In this document: one piece after another, positions 61,331 through 64,000 of the stretch | How the letters are laid out: each line of letters opens with the position of its first letter | How positions within the stretch are numbered: the first letter of the stretch is position 1 | DNA from: Mesostigma viride | Taxonomy: Eukaryota; Streptophyta; Mesostigmatophyceae; Mesostigmatales; Mesostigmataceae | Assembly (NCBI GenBank): GCA_009746045.1 | Contig: RPFO01001527.1 | Location: forward strand, 1-64,000 | DNA: 64,000 nt | Direction of reading: 5' to 3' | The notes under the pieces: generated by a model | The model's input: the letters and a program-made list of their open reading frames with translations, nothing else | Told to the model about the DNA's origin: nothing | Databases searched by the model: none | Made by a program: the position numbers and the translations under genes

Positions 61331-63847
61331 AAGCATGTGGACATGTGGTAGGTGGGCCAGAAATTTCCCAACCGGAGCAAAATCACGTGGACATGTGGTA
61401 GGTGGGCCAGAAATTTCCCAACCGGAGCAAAATCACGTGGACATGTGGTAGGTGGGCCAGAAATTTCCAAACCGGAGCAAAATCACGTGGACATGTGGTA
61501 GGTGGGCCAGAAATTTCCCAACCGGAGCAAAATCACGTGGACATGTGGTAGGTGGGCCAGAAATTTCCCAACCGGAGCAAAATCACGTGGACATGTGGTA
61601 GGTGGGCCAGAAATTTCCAAACCGGAGCAAAATCACGTGGACATGTGGTAGGTGGGCCAGAAATTTCCCAACCGGAGCAAAATCACGTGGACATGTGGTA
61701 GGTGGGCCAGAAATTTCCCAACCGGAGCAAAATCATGTGGACATGTGGTAGGTGGGCCAGAAATTTCCCAACCGGAGCAAAATCATGTGGACATGTGGTA
61801 GGTGGGCCAGAAATTTCCCAACCGGAGCAAAATCATGTGGACATGTGGTAGGTGGGCCAGAAATTTCCCAACCGGAGCAAAATCACGTGGACATGTGGTA
61901 GGTGGGCCAGAAATTTCCCAACCGGAGCAAAATCACGTGGACATGTGGTAGGTGGGCCAGAAATTTCCCAACCGGAGCAAAATCATGTGGACATGTGGTA
62001 GGTGGGCCAGAAATTTCCCAACCGGAGCAAAATCATGTGGACATGTGGTAGGTGGGCCAGAAATTTCCCAACCGGAGCAAAATCATGTGGACATGTGGTA
62101 GGTGGGCCAGAAAATTCCCAACCGGAGCAAAATCATGTGGACATGTGGTAGGTGGGCCAGAAAATTCCCAACCGGAGCAAAATCATGTGGACATGTGGTA
62201 GGTGGGCCAGAAAATTCCCAACCGGAGCAAAATCACGTGGACATGTGGTAGGTGGGCCAGAAAATTCCCAACCGGAGCAAAATCATGTGGACATGTGGTA
62301 GGTGGGCCAGAAATTTCCCAACCGGAGCAAAAGCATGTGGACATGTGGTAGGTGGGCCAGAAATTTCCCAACCGGAGCAAAATCATGTGGACATGTGGTA
62401 GGTGGGCCAGAAATTTTCCAACCGGAGCAAAATCATGTGGACATGTGGTAGGTGGGCCAGAAAATTCCCAACCGGAGCAAAATCATGTGGACATGTGGTA
62501 GGTGGGCCAGAAATTTCCCAACCGGAGCAAAATCATGTGGACGTGTGGTAGGTGGGCCAGAAAATTCCCAACCGGAGCAAAATGATGTGGACATGTGGTA
62601 GGTGGGCCAGAAAATTCCCAACCGGAGCAAAATCATGTGGACATGTGGTAGGTGGGCCAGAAATTTCCCAACCGGAGCAAAAGCATGTGGACATGTGGTA
62701 GGTGGGCCAGAAATTTCCCAACCGGAGCAAAATCATGTGGACATGTGGTAGGTGGGCCAGAAATTTTCCAACCGGAGCAAAATCACGTGGACATGTGGTA
62801 GGTGGGCCAGAAATTTCCCAACCGGAGCAAAATCATGTGGACATGTGGTAGGTGGGCCAGAAATTTCCCAACCGGAGCAAAATCATGTGGACATGTGGTA
62901 GGTGGGCCAGAAAATTCCCAACCGGAGCAAAATCATGTGGACGTGTGGTAGGTGGGCCAGAAAATTCCCAACCGGAGCAAAATCATGTGGACATGTGGTA
63001 GGTGGGCCAGAAAATTCCCAACCGGAGCAAAATCATGAGGACACGTGGTAGGTGGGCCAGAAATTTCCCAACCGGAGCAAAATCACGTGGACATGTGGTA
63101 GGTGGGCCAGAAATTTCCCAACCGGAGCAAAATCATGTGGACATGTGGTAGGTGGGCCAGAAATTTCCCAACCGGAGCAAAATCATGTGGACATGTGGTA
63201 GGTGGGCCAGAAAATTCCCAACCGGAGCAAAATCATGTGGACATGTGGTAGGTGGGCCAGAAAATTCCCAACCGGAGCAAAATCATGTGGACGTGTGGTA
63301 GGTGGGCCAGAAAATTCCCAACCGGAGCAAAATGATGTGGACATGTGGTAGGTGGGCCAGAAAATTCCCAACCGGAGCAAAATCATGTGGACATGTGGTA
63401 GGTGGGCCAGAAATTTCCCAACCGGAGCAAAATCACGTGGACATGTGGTAGGTGGGCCAGAAAATTCCCAACCGGAGCAAAATCACGTGGACATGTGGTA
63501 GGTGGGCCAGAAATTTCCAAACCGGAGCAAAATCATGTGGACATGTGGTAGGTGGGCCAGAAATTTCCCAACCGGAGCAAAATCATGTGGACATGTGGTA
63601 GGTGGGCCAGAAATTTCCCAACCGGAGCAAAATCATGTGGACATGTGGTAGGTGGGCCAGAAATTTCCCAACCGGAGCAAAATCATGTGGACATGTGGTA
63701 GGTGGGCCAGAAAATTCCCAACCGGAGCAAAATCATGTGGACATGTGGTAGGTGGGCCAGAAATTTCCCAACCGGAGCAAAATCATGTGGACATGTGGTA
63801 GGTGGGCCAGAAAATTCCCAACCGGAGCAAAATCATGTGGACATGTG
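61331..63847. repeat. 50-bp satellite array, about 50 copies
   Basis: Head-to-tail 50-bp units: AATCATGTGGACATGTGGTA, then GGTGGGCCAGAAATTTCCCA, then ACCGGAGCAA. Variation is limited to a few positions (ATCAC/ATCAT, AAATTT/AAAATT), and blocks of identical variants recur, for example around 62200-62440 and 62550-62790. It fills the intron upstream of the UBX exon. There are no unique spacers. Confidence 0.97.
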
Positions 63848-63959
63848 AGTAAGGTCCGCAACACGACGATTGGTCCAGCACGTGGCGGGCGCAGGAGAGA
63901 AATGCATCCAAGTCAACATGGCCATGCACTTGTGTGACTGTGGAGCTGTTATTTCTCAC

Positions 63960-64000
63960 AGGCTTCTCGCGTACGTTCACCCAAACGACTTTGTCGGCTG
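63960..64000 (-). CDS. Exon at right edge, paladin-like or upstream UBX-gene exon
   Basis: The minus-strand frame reads ADKVVWVNVREKP and then meets a donor, CCT|GTGAGA, at a codon boundary (63960). The VVWVNVRE-K-P string resembles the repeated motif of paladin-like dual-specificity phosphatases (V-V-W-V-N-x-R-E-E-P). Its phase (0) matches the entry phase of the UBX exon at 61305, so it could be the preceding exon of the same gene. Only 41 bases are visible, so identity is uncertain. Confidence 0.35.

Noticed and set aside
61331-63847. CRISPR-like array
   Set aside because: Units are contiguous with no unique spacers, in a eukaryotic intron. The same holds for the 109-bp and 172-bp arrays.

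Overview
This window is nuclear DNA from a eukaryote. Its genes are broken by GT-AG introns of up to about 4.5 kb. It also holds non-LTR retrotransposon fragments, a hAT-like element with a perfect target-site duplication, and an exceptional load of tandem repeats. Protein-coding exons are GC-rich. The gene content (an EF-hand alternative NADH dehydrogenase, a flavin/FNR fusion oxidoreductase, a PAPS sulfotransferase, a kinase with a long low-complexity insert, a UBX protein) fits an alga or another free-living protist with a repeat-rich genome. I cannot fix the lineage from sequence alone. Most long open frames here are artefacts of tandem repeats whose period keeps several frames open, so I built genes by joining exons at splice sites with matching phase.

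Layout. 0-4.2 kb (-): 5' part of a secreted or membrane IPT/TIG-domain gene whose intron runs into a 1.4 kb GGGA/GA tract. 5.1-11.5 kb (+): a 4-exon gene fusing a pyridoxamine-phosphate-oxidase-like FMN domain to a ferredoxin-reductase-type FAD/NAD domain (about 1044 aa). 11.8-16.5 kb: nested LINE fragments, including one with a single stop and a single frameshift. 17.1-25.2 kb (-): a 6-exon gene of unknown function (about 1209 aa) with a duplicated 55-residue module. 26.3-39.2 kb (+): a 9-exon type II NADH dehydrogenase with a calcium-binding EF-hand (635 aa); its last intron holds a 2.8 kb 15-bp minisatellite and a small retroelement. 39.6-44.5 kb: an inverted-repeat element whose arms are 172-bp satellite arrays and whose core carries two divergent chromatin-reader-like gene pieces. 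44.5-46.5 kb: retroelement debris. 47.0-50.3 kb (-): a 2-exon sulfotransferase. 50.6-51.6 kb: a hAT-like non-autonomous element. 54.4-57.0 kb (+): a 2-exon protein kinase. 57.6-60.7 kb: LINE ORF1 and ORF2 pieces. 60.8-64.0 kb (-): the last exon of a UBX-domain gene, a 2.5 kb array of 50-bp repeats in its intron, and a short exon at the right edge.

Genes are mostly arranged as divergent pairs (TIG gene / FMN-FNR gene; unknown gene / NADH dehydrogenase) sharing upstream regions of about 0.8-1.1 kb. No shared pathway links all of them, although the FMN-FNR fusion and the NADH dehydrogenase are both flavin/NAD(P)H oxidoreductases, and both have N-termini that look like organelle presequences.

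The most unusual pattern is in the introns. Short decayed copies of exon-intron junctions recur inside the flanking introns of the NADH dehydrogenase gene and of the unknown gene. Many introns also end in greatly enlarged pyrimidine tracts on the sense strand.
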